The notes under the pieces are model-generated. The model saw nothing but the letters and a program-made list of their open reading frames with translations. It searched no databases and was not told the DNA's origin. A DNA stretch of 56,851 nucleotides, taken from NCBI GenBank assembly GCA_902627805.1, contig CACOKN010000006.1, positions 1-56,851 on the forward strand, written 5' to 3'. Positions 1 through 8,065 of the stretch are shown here, piece by piece. The stretch's first letter is position 1, and each line of letters begins with the position of its first letter. The position numbers and the translations under genes were made by a program. Source of the stretch: an uncultured Pelagibacteraceae bacterium (GTDB taxonomy: Bacteria; Pseudomonadota; Alphaproteobacteria; Pelagibacterales; Pelagibacteraceae).

Positions 1-2385
1 AATAAATTTTGAACCAATTACAGCAAAAAAAACTGCAATCATTATTACAGACATAAAAATGATTGTAAATTCAATTAGCGAAGAAAAAATAATCTCTTTT
101 CTTGAAAAGCCCAAAATTTTAAAAACTAAATTTTGATATTCTCTTACTTTTCCTTGGACCATAATTGCACTTGTTATTACAATTAAACCAATAACAATGG
201 TGACTGTTGATATGACGATGACTGCTATGAAAACTTTATTTAATATATTTGTTACTTTATTTAGATAATCAGCAATTTTAATCATTGATAAACTAGGAAA
301 AATTTCAAGCATTTTTGTCTCATCAAATTTATTTAAACTATAGAACTTTGTGGTTGCTAAATATTCATGAGGAATATTTTTTGCAAAGTCAGGATTAAAG
401 AGCATTGCAAAATTTATATTAAGATCTCTATAATCAACTTGTCTAAAGTTGACTATTTCACCATCAATTTCTCTACCATAGATATTTAAAGTAAATATAT
501 CCCCTAATTTAATATTAAAATCTTTTGCAACCTTGGCGTCCAATGATATCTGAAGTTGGTTTGGTTTAGACAAATCCCACCACTTACCATCAATAATTAG
601 ATTATCCTCAGGAACTTTTTTTGTCCAAGATGATCTCCGTTCACTGCCTATAACCCAATAACTATCATTTTCAGGTGTGATATATGTATTTGGATTTACA
701 CCATTAATCTTTACTATTCCCGAAGAAACCATCGGCACAATTTCAATATTTGCACCAGGATCCATTGATAAAATTCTTTGTTCAAACTTTTCACGCTCTC
801 CATTTTGAATACCCACAAAAAAATAATCAGGAGCAATATCGGGTATTGATTTTGCTATCTCTCTTTTAAAATTAGTTCCAACTAATGCCAAGGTCAAAAG
901 TAATGTAACACCCAGGCCTAAAGACATAATTGTTATAGGTGTAATACTTTTTGATTGTGTAATATTTTTTATAGATACTTTTAGAGGAATACTCGAATTA
1001 AATTTTAACTTTTTTAAAGAAAATATGATTAACTTTGAAAGTAGAAAAAAGATAATCAAACAAATAAAAAATGCCCCAAAATACCCTAGACTATAAGCAA
1101 GATTTTCTGACCTATAAGTAAACACTAAAATTAAAATCGATAGCATAATAATACTCATACCAATTAATTTTTTTGAATAATTGAATTGTAAGTTTTGGAA
1201 TACATTTCTAAATAAACTTGAAGCTTTGACTTGATCGATAGAACTAATTGTAGGAATTGAAAAAATTACCAGAACTAATAAACCTATTAAAAATATTTTT
1301 AAAAAATTAAAAAAAGAAAAAAATAAATTTATATTAAGTCCAAAGCTACTTGACAAATATTTGTCTGCTAATGGCACAATTAATAGACTACTTAAATAAG
1401 CCAAAATAGTAATTATAAATAATAATATTACTAATTGGAGATAATAAAGTTTTTTAATATTACCAGAAAAGAAACCTAGCGCCTTTCTTACTGCTATAGA
1501 CAAGTTATTTTGATTTATAAATGACAAAAGGGTATTAGCAATTCCAATACCAGCAATTAGCATCGCACTTATTGAGACAAGAGATAAAAATTGTGAAAAG
1601 TTACCAATTACTCTTTTTAATCCACTTGCTGCATTTTCTGGATATCTAATTTTTACCTTTTGATCGTCTTTAAAAATACTTTCAATTTTTTTTATTATTA
1701 TTTCTGGGGTATCATTATTATTAAATTTTACTTTGTACTCGTAATTTAAAAAATTTCCTATTCCGTTAAGTTTTAAAATTTCTAATGTTTGTTCACCTGT
1801 TAAAACCCAATCTCCAAAAGTCACAAATCCACTTACATCTGGAACAGATCTTATCTTACCAATAACGAGAAATTCTTGATCTTGAATCTTTACAATTTCA
1901 TTTGTTTTGATATCTAAACTTTTTGATAAACTCTCATTAATTAAAATTGTATAAGGTTCACTTTGCATTCTTTCATAAGCATCAGCAGGTTCATAAGTTA
2001 ACTCACCATATAAAGGATATTTTTTATCAACTGTTTTTATTCTGGTGAATAAAGATTTATTTTTTTTTCGATTTGTTGTCGAAAGCATTGTGCTGAATTC
2101 AACCATCTCTGATATAGTTGTAAACTCTTTAACTTTATTTAATAAATCTATATTTCCTTGATTTCTGTTATAATCAATTTCTAAGTCTCCACCTAAAAGC
2201 TCTTTAGCATTTTCTTTAAGTTCTTTTTTTAAACTATCCTCAATAGTAAATATTGCACTTAATATAAAAAGACTTATGAACAGAGTGACAATTATACTTG
2301 AGATTTTTTTATAATTCCTTTTTAAATCTCTTAGAGCATAAATTAGGATAAACTTGTATTGATAAAAATTATTTAATTTTTCCAT
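1..2385 (-). CDS. YbbP-like ABC exporter permease (FtsX family), 3' end cut by window edge
   Basis: Large inner-membrane permease of the FtsX/MacB superfamily; the YbbAP pair is proposed to move lipids or lysophospholipids, but no substrate is proven here. The reading frame is open from the ATG at 2385 to the left edge, giving 795 codons; E. coli YbbP is about 800 residues, so only a short C-terminus is missing. I see an N-terminal membrane segment (about residues 15-40), a long extracytoplasmic domain, a block of membrane segments in the middle containing 'SIAVRKALGFF', a second extracytoplasmic domain, and a final membrane block with 'VQGKVREYQNLVFKILGF', the duplicated FtsX layout. The start overlaps the 3' end of the upstream ATPase gene by 17 bases, so the two are probably translated together. 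Family assignment is firm; substrate is inference. Confidence 0.85.
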   Translation of the reverse strand, partial: MEKLNNFYQYKFILIYALRDLKRNYKKISSIIVTLFISLFILSAIFTIEDSLKKELKENAKELLGGDLEIDYNRNQGNIDLLNKVKEFTTISEMVEFSTMLSTTNRKKNKSLFTRIKTVDKKYPLYGELTYEPADAYERMQSEPYTILINESLSKSLDIKTNEIVKIQDQEFLVIGKIRSVPDVSGFVTFGDWVLTGEQTLEILKLNGIGNFLNYEYKVKFNNNDTPEIIIKKIESIFKDDQKVKIRYPENAASGLKRVIGNFSQFLSLVSISAMLIAGIGIANTLLSFINQNNLSIAVRKALGFFSGNIKKLYYLQLVILLFIITILAYLSSLLIVPLADKYLSSSFGLNINLFFSFFNFLKIFLIGLLVLVIFSIPTISSIDQVKASSLFRNVFQNLQFNYSKKLIGMSIIMLSILILVFTYRSENLAYSLGYFGAFFICLIIFFLLSKLIIFSLKKLKFNSSIPLKVSIKNITQSKSITPITIMSLGLGVTLLLTLALVGTNFKREIAKSIPDIAPDYFFVGIQNGEREKFEQRILSMDPGANIEIVPMVSSGIVKINGVNPNTYITPENDSYWVIGSERRSSWTKKVPEDNLIIDGKWWDLSKPNQLQISLDAKVAKDFNIKLGDIFTLNIYGREIDGEIVNFRQVDYRDLNINFAMLFNPDFAKNIPHEYLATTKFYSLNKFDETKMLEIFPSLSMIKIADYLNKVTNILNKVFIAVIVISTVTIVIGLIVITSAIMVQGKVREYQNLVFKILGFSRKEIIFSSLIEFTIIFMSVIMIAVFFAVIGSKFI

Positions 2386-3034
2386 CTTTAATTTTAATTT
2401 TTCTGATTGCCTGATTGGCAAGTTTTAGGTCGTGTGTTACCATAATTAATGAGGAACCTTCCTCTTTAACATATCTGAATAAAATTTTAGAAATCATATC
2501 GGAATTTTCTGTATCTAAATTTCCTGTAGGTTCATCAGCTAGAATTAGCTCTGGCTTCATAGCAATAGCTCTCGCGATAGCGACACGCTGTTGTTCTCCT
2601 CCAGATAACTGACTGGGTAAATTATTTAGTCGATGTTTTAAGCCAAATCTGTCTAAAAGAGATTTTCCTTCTTTCTCAGGATTTTTGAATTTATTCAATT
2701 CAAGAATTAAGGTTACATTTTCTAGGGCTGTATAATTTGGAATTAAATAAAAAGACTGAAAAATTATACCAATATTTTTTTTTCTAATTTTTGATACTTC
2801 GTCCTCACTCAATTTTGTAATTTCGTGGTCTTGAAAGTATATCTTGCCTGAAGTTGGACGCTCTAAACCGCCAATTAACATGATTAAACTTGTTTTTCCT
2901 GAACCACTTTCACCTACTATTGAAATAGTTTCTTTTTTTTTTGTGGTCAAATTTATATCTTTTAAAACACTGATATTATCTTTACCAGTTTGGTATTTAA
3001 GATTTATTTTTTTTAATTTAAGAAGAGTACTCAT
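2369..3034 (-). CDS. ybbA: ABC transporter ATPase, YbbA/LolD type
   Basis: ATP-hydrolysing subunit partnering the adjacent FtsX-type permease. In the 221-residue product the Walker A motif GESGSGKT lies at about residues 41-48, followed by the Q-loop, the signature LSGGEQQRVAIARA, Walker B LILADEPTGNLD and the switch His in MVTHD. This is the complete set of the LolD/MacB/YbbA family. I start it at the ATG at 3034; a longer frame to 3082 adds a hydrophobic stretch that is the antisense of the opposing signal peptide and is not expected in this family. The start codon overlaps the start of the divergent TesA-like gene by two bases. Pairing with a neighbouring TesA-like esterase favours YbbA over LolD. 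Confidence 0.9.
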   Translation of the reverse strand: MSTLLKLKKINLKYQTGKDNISVLKDINLTTKKKETISIVGESGSGKTSLIMLIGGLERPTSGKIYFQDHEITKLSEDEVSKIRKKNIGIIFQSFYLIPNYTALENVTLILELNKFKNPEKEGKSLLDRFGLKHRLNNLPSQLSGGEQQRVAIARAIAMKPELILADEPTGNLDTENSDMISKILFRYVKEEGSSLIMVTHDLKLANQAIRKIKIKDGKIK

Positions 3035-3644
3035 GAGCAAAAGTTTTATTATTAAAATTATTATTATCTGTCTACTAACCATTAATGCATATGCAATCGA
3101 AAAAATTGTATTATTTGGTGATAGTTTAATGGCTGGTTATGGTTTATCTGATGACAATAGTTTACCCGTGGTTTTAGAAGAGAATTTAGAAGCAAAAGGT
3201 TACAATATTGAGATTGTTGATGGCAGTGTTTCTGGTAGTACATCGTCAGGAGGATTAAATAGAGCTGATTGGACTTTAACAGAGCCAGATATAGATCTAA
3301 TAATTTTGTGCTTAGGCGCCAATGACATGTTAAGAGGCATCCAGCCAAAAGAAACTAAAAGTAATTTAGAAAAAATTATTAAAATTGCACAAGATAAAAA
3401 TATTGAAATTATCCTTGCCGGAATGATTGCACCAACCTCGCATGGTTTCACTTATAAAAAAAAATTTGATAAAATTTTTCCTGATTTAGCAAAAAAATTT
3501 AAAATAGAACTTATTCCTTTTTTACTTGAGGGAGTGGCTATGAAACCTGAGTTTAATCTAAGTGACGGCATACATCCAAATGAGAAGGGGACAAAAATAA
3601 TTAGTAAAACGTTAGAAAATATAATTATAAAATCTCTCAATTAA
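3033..3644 (+). CDS. tesA: TesA-like periplasmic GDSL esterase/lysophospholipase
   Basis: SGNH-fold serine hydrolase of 203 residues, probably an arylesterase or lysophospholipase L1 in the periplasm. A signal peptide is visible (MSKSFIIKIIIICLLTINAYA, cleavage likely after AYA). The catalytic motifs are present: block I FGDSLMAGYGL (nucleophile Ser), block III GANDMLRG (oxyanion Asn) and block V DGIHPNEKG (Asp and His). I start at 3033 because the signal peptide begins there; the upstream in-frame extension to 2844 lies wholly inside the opposing ATPase gene. It is divergent from the YbbAP exporter, an arrangement also known in E. coli, suggesting a shared role in envelope lipid turnover. 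Confidence 0.88.
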   Translation: MSKSFIIKIIIICLLTINAYAIEKIVLFGDSLMAGYGLSDDNSLPVVLEENLEAKGYNIEIVDGSVSGSTSSGGLNRADWTLTEPDIDLIILCLGANDMLRGIQPKETKSNLEKIIKIAQDKNIEIILAGMIAPTSHGFTYKKKFDKIFPDLAKKFKIELIPFLLEGVAMKPEFNLSDGIHPNEKGTKIISKTLENIIIKSLN

Positions 3645-3655
3645 AAAAATTATAA

Positions 3656-3922
3656 TTAATTATCTAAGATTTTCTTTTTGGCCTTTTTAAATTCTTCCTC
3701 AGTTAAAACACCATCTTTAAGGAGTTGATTTAATTTATCCAATTCATCTGTTAACTTATCATTATTATCAGATAAGTTGTCCTCATGGTCCTGATCTTCT
3801 AAGCTCTCATTGGATTTATTTTCTCTTTTAGCCTCAAAGCCTTTCATAATAGCTGTTCCACCCAAGTAAAGGACAAATGCTAAAATTGGTATCGTTAATC
3901 CAAAAAAAATTATTTTTTCCAT
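3656..3922 (-). CDS. small membrane-anchored SHOCT-domain protein
   Basis: An 88-residue protein with one N-terminal membrane segment (about residues 4-28), an acidic Asn/Asp-rich linker (about 35-58) and a C-terminal helical segment KLNQLLKDGVLTEEEFKKAK (about 63-82). The last part matches the SHOCT motif, a short C-terminal module seen in many unrelated bacterial membrane proteins and thought to mediate oligomerisation. No catalytic motif is present. It follows another small membrane protein gene by three bases and precedes nothing on its strand before the esterase, which converges on it tail to tail. Function unknown. Confidence 0.75.
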   Translation of the reverse strand: MEKIIFFGLTIPILAFVLYLGGTAIMKGFEAKRENKSNESLEDQDHEDNLSDNNDKLTDELDKLNQLLKDGVLTEEEFKKAKKKILDN

Positions 3923-3925
3923 AAT

Positions 3926-4129
3926 TTAATCCTCATCATCTTCTCGCCAATTCTTTTCATACATTAACCATGCAGCATAAATTACTGAAAATGTTCCAAC
4001 TATCATACCATAATCAAATCCAGTTTGTTTATCATATAAATACCAACCTAGTTGTGTCGCGCTAATTGGTGGAACTGTCAGTATGAGCATCAGAAGTGCA
4101 ATTCTATAGGGGTATTTAGGTTTTTTCAT
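3926..4129 (-). CDS. small two-segment membrane protein, unknown function
   Basis: A 67-residue protein I do not recognise. It has a basic N-terminus (MKKPKYPYR), one hydrophobic segment at about residues 10-27, a short polar loop with LYDKQTGFDYG, a second segment at about 40-56, and an acidic tail ending REDDED. The positive-inside rule puts the N-terminus in the cytoplasm. It is encoded just downstream of folD (37 bases) and three bases upstream of the SHOCT protein gene, so the two small membrane proteins probably form a co-transcribed pair. Its length, tight spacing and regular codon use suggest that it is real. Confidence 0.6.
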   Translation of the reverse strand: MKKPKYPYRIALLMLILTVPPISATQLGWYLYDKQTGFDYGMIVGTFSVIYAAWLMYEKNWREDDED

Positions 4130-4166
4130 AACCTATCTTATCAAAAAAAATTTATTGAATTCAATA

Positions 4167-5012
4167 TTATGATTGCGATCTTTTGAAACAGTCAATCGTA
4201 TTTTTTAGCAAGCAAGCGATTGTCATTGGACCAACTCCACCAGGTACAGGCGTGAGTGCTTTGGCATTTTTTGAAACTTCATCAAATGCAACATCACCAA
4301 CAATACCTTTTTCAGTTTTATTAATTCCAACATCGATCACTATTGTATCTTTTTTAACCCAATCACCTTTTACTAGCTCGGGAATACCAACAGCTGCAAT
4401 AATAATGTCAGCTTCTAGACACTCTGCTTTTAAATCTTTTGTTTTAGAATGTGTAATTGTAACAGTACAATTTTCTTTTAGTAAAAGTTGAGTCATGGGT
4501 TTTCCATTTAAGTTGGATCGACCAACTACAACTGCTTTTTTACCATTTAAGTTGGGTTCTATCTTTTTAATTAACAAATAACATCCTAATGGTGTACATG
4601 GAACGGAACTCTCATATCCTGATGAAAGATTTCCAACATTCATTGGATGAAATCCATCTACATCTTTTGATGGATCAATCGCTTCAATAATTTTTTGTTT
4701 ATCAATGTGTTTTGGTAATGGTAATTGAACTAAAATACCTGACACAGAATTATCTTTATTTAGTTCATCTATCTTCTCTAAAATAACATTTTCTTCAACA
4801 CTATCTGGATATTTAATCACATCAGATTTAAGTCCAACTTCGGTAGCAGATTTTTCTTTGTTTCGAACGTAAATCTGACTAGGAGTTAAGTCTCCAATCA
4901 AAATTACTGTTAACCCTGGAACTTTATTATACTTGTTTTTGAGATCAGATACTTCTTTTTTAAGCTGTTCCCTTAAAAGTGCTGCCTCTTTTTTACCATC
5001 TATTAATATCAT
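4167..5012 (-). CDS. folD: methylenetetrahydrofolate dehydrogenase / methenyltetrahydrofolate cyclohydrolase
   Basis: Bifunctional cytosolic enzyme interconverting 5,10-methylene-, 5,10-methenyl- and 10-formyl-tetrahydrofolate. It supplies one-carbon units for purines (purH is also in this window) and formylmethionine. The 281 residues match the usual length. Diagnostic motifs are YVRNKEKSATEVGL (catalytic Tyr and Lys, about residues 48-60), VQLPLPKHID, the NADP-binding VVVGRSNLNGKPM (usual form VGRSNIVGKPM) and the C-terminal PVPGGVGPMTIACLL. It is second to last in a leftward cluster after yggT (eight-base gap). One-carbon metabolism is prominent in SAR11, which fits. Confidence 0.97.
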   Translation of the reverse strand: MILIDGKKEAALLREQLKKEVSDLKNKYNKVPGLTVILIGDLTPSQIYVRNKEKSATEVGLKSDVIKYPDSVEENVILEKIDELNKDNSVSGILVQLPLPKHIDKQKIIEAIDPSKDVDGFHPMNVGNLSSGYESSVPCTPLGCYLLIKKIEPNLNGKKAVVVGRSNLNGKPMTQLLLKENCTVTITHSKTKDLKAECLEADIIIAAVGIPELVKGDWVKKDTIVIDVGINKTEKGIVGDVAFDEVSKNAKALTPVPGGVGPMTIACLLKNTIDCFKRSQS

Positions 5013-5019
5013 GAATTTT

Positions 5020-5307
5020 TTATAAAACTGGTTTTATGTAATACTCCATACACATTTGTATTATCCATATCAACATAAGTAATATTATAGGCGAGATATC
5101 TAATGCTCCTAAATTTGGTAAAAATCTTCTAATTCTATTTAAAAAGGGTTCGGTCATTCTATAAGTGAAGTCTAGAACTATATAAACAAACCTATTCGCA
5201 GTATTAAGAACATTAAATGCAATTAACCAACTAATTATAACATTAGCAACAACTACATAAGAATAATATTTTAATATCGTCCACGCTACTATGTAAATAA
5301 TAATCAT
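5020..5307 (-). CDS. YggT family membrane protein
   Basis: A 95-residue integral membrane protein of the YggT (PF02325) family, whose role is unsettled; links to osmotic response, membrane insertion and division have been proposed. Hydrophobic segments lie at about residues 1-30 and 65-90. Between them is the family pattern YRMTEPFLNRIRRFLPNLG followed by LDISPIILLMLI. Its ATG overlaps the stop of the mscS-like gene by four bases (ATGA type), implying translational coupling. The pairing with a mechanosensitive channel fits an osmotic role, but that is inference. A second, more divergent YggT-like gene lies at 14549-14905. Confidence 0.88.
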   Translation of the reverse strand: MIIIYIVAWTILKYYSYVVVANVIISWLIAFNVLNTANRFVYIVLDFTYRMTEPFLNRIRRFLPNLGALDISPIILLMLIWIIQMCMEYYIKPVL

Positions 5308-6389
5308 TTTTTTTCTATATAAATTGAAGAACTTGGAAATGCGAAAGAGGCCTTGTTGTTTTCAACAATTTGTTTTATTGCAATTGCAAGTTTCTCTTTT
5401 ACTGAAAGCCACTCGTTCCAACTATCTGATTTTGTGAAACAACGCACATACATGTCTATAGAACTATCTGAAAACTTATCGACCCTAACTGCAATTCCTA
5501 TATTGGTGTCAAAATCGTCGCTTTTTTTTATATGATCTTCGATTTGATCTCTAATATTTTTTAATTGATCGACCGAGGTGTCATATTGGAGAGTAATAAT
5601 CCAACTAATTAACCAGTTTGAAGTTTCACTCACATTTACTACAGCATTTTCTGCAAATTGGAAATTTGGAATTATTGCTAATGATTTATCAAATTTTCTG
5701 ATTGTTGTTGATCGAAAACCAATTTTTTCAACAATACCCTCAATAATTCCATCAACTAAAATCCAATCACCAATTTTAAATCTTTTTTCAACTAATACCA
5801 AAATTCCAGAGATTAAATTTTTAAACAAATCTTGTGCACCCAATGCAACTGCTACTCCAAATAATCCTAAACCTGCAATAATTGGTCCAATCTTTATCCC
5901 CCATAATTCTAAGACTGCTGCAAGTCCTAATATGAATATCAAAATCTTTAAAGATTTAATAATCCATCCAATGAGTTCTCTTGTTAATAGTCTATCAAGA
6001 CCACTTAAGATATATGAGACTGGTTCTATAATCTGATGAATAACCCAAAAAATTAATATGGTAATTAGAGTTCTATTTATAGTATCGACAATTTCTCTAC
6101 CTTCCATTGAAAACGTCATGTAGTAACTTGCTATAAAAAAACCTAAAACAATTGGTAAAAATCTTGCAGGACCAACTAAAGATTTTACAAAAGTGTCATC
6201 CAACTTATTTGTTGTTCTTTTTGAGATAATTTCTAATTTTTTGATTACAAGTTTACTAATCAAACCCCTAAAAATTAAAAATATTAAAAAAATTCCAAGT
6301 CCAATTAATATTTGAAAAATATCAACACCCAAAATACCTTTGTTCCATACTGATAAAAAAATCTCAGAAAAATTATCAAATAATTCCAT
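5304..6389 (-). CDS. MscS-family mechanosensitive ion channel
   Basis: Inner-membrane channel of the small-conductance mechanosensitive family, releasing osmolytes on hypo-osmotic shock. The 361 residues show about five hydrophobic segments in the first 190 residues, longer than E. coli MscS (286 residues, three segments). The pore-lining helix region GLGLFGVAVALGAQDLFKNL is Gly/Ala rich as expected. The following beta domain carries VEKIGFRSTTIRKFDKSLAI and IPN, the family hallmark. The mixed alpha/beta C-terminal domain ends at residue 361. It is encoded between hemD (two-base gap) and yggT (four-base overlap). The extra N-terminal helices suggest a YbdG/YnaI-like subtype rather than minimal MscS. 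Confidence 0.92.
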   Translation of the reverse strand: MELFDNFSEIFLSVWNKGILGVDIFQILIGLGIFLIFLIFRGLISKLVIKKLEIISKRTTNKLDDTFVKSLVGPARFLPIVLGFFIASYYMTFSMEGREIVDTINRTLITILIFWVIHQIIEPVSYILSGLDRLLTRELIGWIIKSLKILIFILGLAAVLELWGIKIGPIIAGLGLFGVAVALGAQDLFKNLISGILVLVEKRFKIGDWILVDGIIEGIVEKIGFRSTTIRKFDKSLAIIPNFQFAENAVVNVSETSNWLISWIITLQYDTSVDQLKNIRDQIEDHIKKSDDFDTNIGIAVRVDKFSDSSIDMYVRCFTKSDSWNEWLSVKEKLAIAIKQIVENNKASFAFPSSSIYIEKK

Positions 6390-6391
6390 AG

Positions 6392-7090
6392 TTAAATTTT
6401 ATATAACAAAAACTCTTCTTCTCCAGGATTAAAAAGAAATATTTTTTTCCATTTAATTTCATTCAATATAGATGAAGTTTTCTCACCAATACATGACAAA
6501 TTTGTATTCATCCATAAGCTTTCAAATTGATAATTTTTGACAAAACTCAAAAAACTTTTAGCACTATTCTGTGAGTAAATATAAACCATATCAGGCATAT
6601 TCAATTTTAAATCTTTTACGAAACTTTCATTGAATTTTTGATTATGTTTTACTCTGTAATTAATCACCCTTTTTATTCCATAACCCTCTTTCATTAGTTG
6701 TTGATCTAGATCAACAGATATAATTTCTCCGCTGATATAAAGTAAATTTTTACTTTTTGTCTCGTAAGATTGCAAAATTAACTCTTTTAAATTAGAGACT
6801 TTACCCTCCGCGGCAATTGTATTTTGGAATCCTAAAGATCTAGCCTTTTTTTCAGTAAAGTTACCAACACAAAAACATTTTATCTTTTTATCTATATTAT
6901 TTTGATCTAAATATTTCACAGCATTTGCACTAGTAAAAATAATTCCTCCATAGTCAGAAAATTTAATTTCCTCATAATTAACCTTTTCAATATTAATCAG
7001 TGGAATGTGAGAAACTTGATGACCTAATGATTTAAATTTTAAAATCATCTCTGAACAATCTTCTAGTGGTCTTGTTAATAAAATATGCAT
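6392..7090 (-). CDS. hemD: uroporphyrinogen-III synthase
   Basis: Cytosolic enzyme that cyclises hydroxymethylbilane to uroporphyrinogen III in haem synthesis. The 232-residue sequence is divergent, as HemD always is. Recognisable features are the N-terminal MHILLTRPLEDCSEM, the GGIIFTSANAVKYL segment (about residues 48-61), YISGEI in the middle, and a late NLSCIGEKTSSIL block, all in the positions expected for the two-domain HemD fold. Its position one base after hemC on the same strand is the strongest support, because hemCD pairs are very common in proteobacteria. hemE, hemH and hemG lie elsewhere in the window, so five late haem genes are present. Confidence 0.9.
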   Translation of the reverse strand: MHILLTRPLEDCSEMILKFKSLGHQVSHIPLINIEKVNYEEIKFSDYGGIIFTSANAVKYLDQNNIDKKIKCFCVGNFTEKKARSLGFQNTIAAEGKVSNLKELILQSYETKSKNLLYISGEIISVDLDQQLMKEGYGIKRVINYRVKHNQKFNESFVKDLKLNMPDMVYIYSQNSAKSFLSFVKNYQFESLWMNTNLSCIGEKTSSILNEIKWKKIFLFNPGEEEFLLYKI

Positions 7091-7091
7091 A

Positions 7092-8009
7092 TCATTTTTT
7101 GTAAGAATTATTTGATTTAATTTTTAAATTTTGTCCAATTTGTTTACCAATTTCTTTAAATTTATCAATCCTGTCAGATTTCTTTTCATAAAATCTTTGA
7201 GAGCCGTCTAGTGAAAAAAGTTCTGCCTCAACTACAATTGTCTCTCCCTTTATTTTTGAATAAACACCTATTGCGGTTTCACAATCCCCTTCCAAAACTT
7301 TAAGAACGTTTCTCTCTGCATGAGCTCTTTTATAAGTTTCTTCATGATTTACTTTTTTTAAAATTGAAATAACTTCTTTATCTTTTTCACGGCATTGGAG
7401 TGCGATTATGCCTTGTCCAGCACTTGGTATAATTTTTTGTGCTGAAAAAATTTCTGCAACTTCATCTTCAAGATTTAAGTTTTTTATCCCTGCATAAGAC
7501 AAAATTATTGCATCATAATTTCCATCTTTTAATTTTTTAATTCGTGTATCCACATTTCCTCTAATTATTTTACATGTTAGATCAGATCTTAATTTCTTAA
7601 TTTGAAATTCCCTTCTAAATGAAGATGTTCCTACAATTGATTTCAACTTAAGATCATTAAATTTTTTTTTATCATTGGTTATCAAAATTTCTCTCGGGTC
7701 GTTTCTCTCTAAAAACGAATCTGTTTTAAGACCACTAGTTTCTATTACTGGCATATCTTTTAATGCGTGCACTGCAATATCGATGGTTTTATTCTCTAAC
7801 TCTTTTTCAATTTCAGTCGAGAATAATCCTTTACCACCTATATCAGACAATCTAGTATTTTGAACCTGATCACCTTTTGTTGTAATAGATTTAATTTCTA
7901 TATCATTTGAACCTAAAGTAGTTTTTTTAATTATTTGTTCTTTAGCTTTTTGAGCATACAACAATGCTAATTTACTACCTCTTGAACCAATAATAATTTT
8001 TTTAATCAT
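7092..8009 (-). CDS. hemC: hydroxymethylbilane synthase (porphobilinogen deaminase)
   Basis: Condenses four porphobilinogen molecules to hydroxymethylbilane. The 305 residues begin with IIIGSRGSKLALLYAQK, the family N-terminus, and contain the dipyrromethane-binding Cys in LEGDCETAIGVY at about residue 242. Other hallmarks are HALKDMP, GTSSFRREFQIKKL and RGNVDTRIKKL (the Arg residues that bind substrate carboxylates), and PSAGQGIIALQCR. It is the first gene of the leftward hemC-hemD-mscS-yggT-folD run, divergent from tsaD with a 56-base gap that must hold promoters for both directions; I could not assign a convincing -35/-10 pair there. Confidence 0.97.
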   Translation of the reverse strand: MIKKIIIGSRGSKLALLYAQKAKEQIIKKTTLGSNDIEIKSITTKGDQVQNTRLSDIGGKGLFSTEIEKELENKTIDIAVHALKDMPVIETSGLKTDSFLERNDPREILITNDKKKFNDLKLKSIVGTSSFRREFQIKKLRSDLTCKIIRGNVDTRIKKLKDGNYDAIILSYAGIKNLNLEDEVAEIFSAQKIIPSAGQGIIALQCREKDKEVISILKKVNHEETYKRAHAERNVLKVLEGDCETAIGVYSKIKGETIVVEAELFSLDGSQRFYEKKSDRIDKFKEIGKQIGQNLKIKSNNSYKK

Positions 8010-8065
8010 AAATAAATTTATTTCTTTCTTGTATTGGAAATGTACAATTATTAAAAACTATTTGT

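Noticed and set aside
2844..3032. Upstream extension of the TesA-like reading frame
   Set aside because: It is antisense to the ATPase Walker A region and precedes a clear signal peptide that starts at 3033.
3035..3082. N-terminal extension of the YbbA-like ATPase to 3082
   Set aside because: The added residues are the antisense of the esterase signal peptide; ABC ATPases of this family start near the ATG at 3034.
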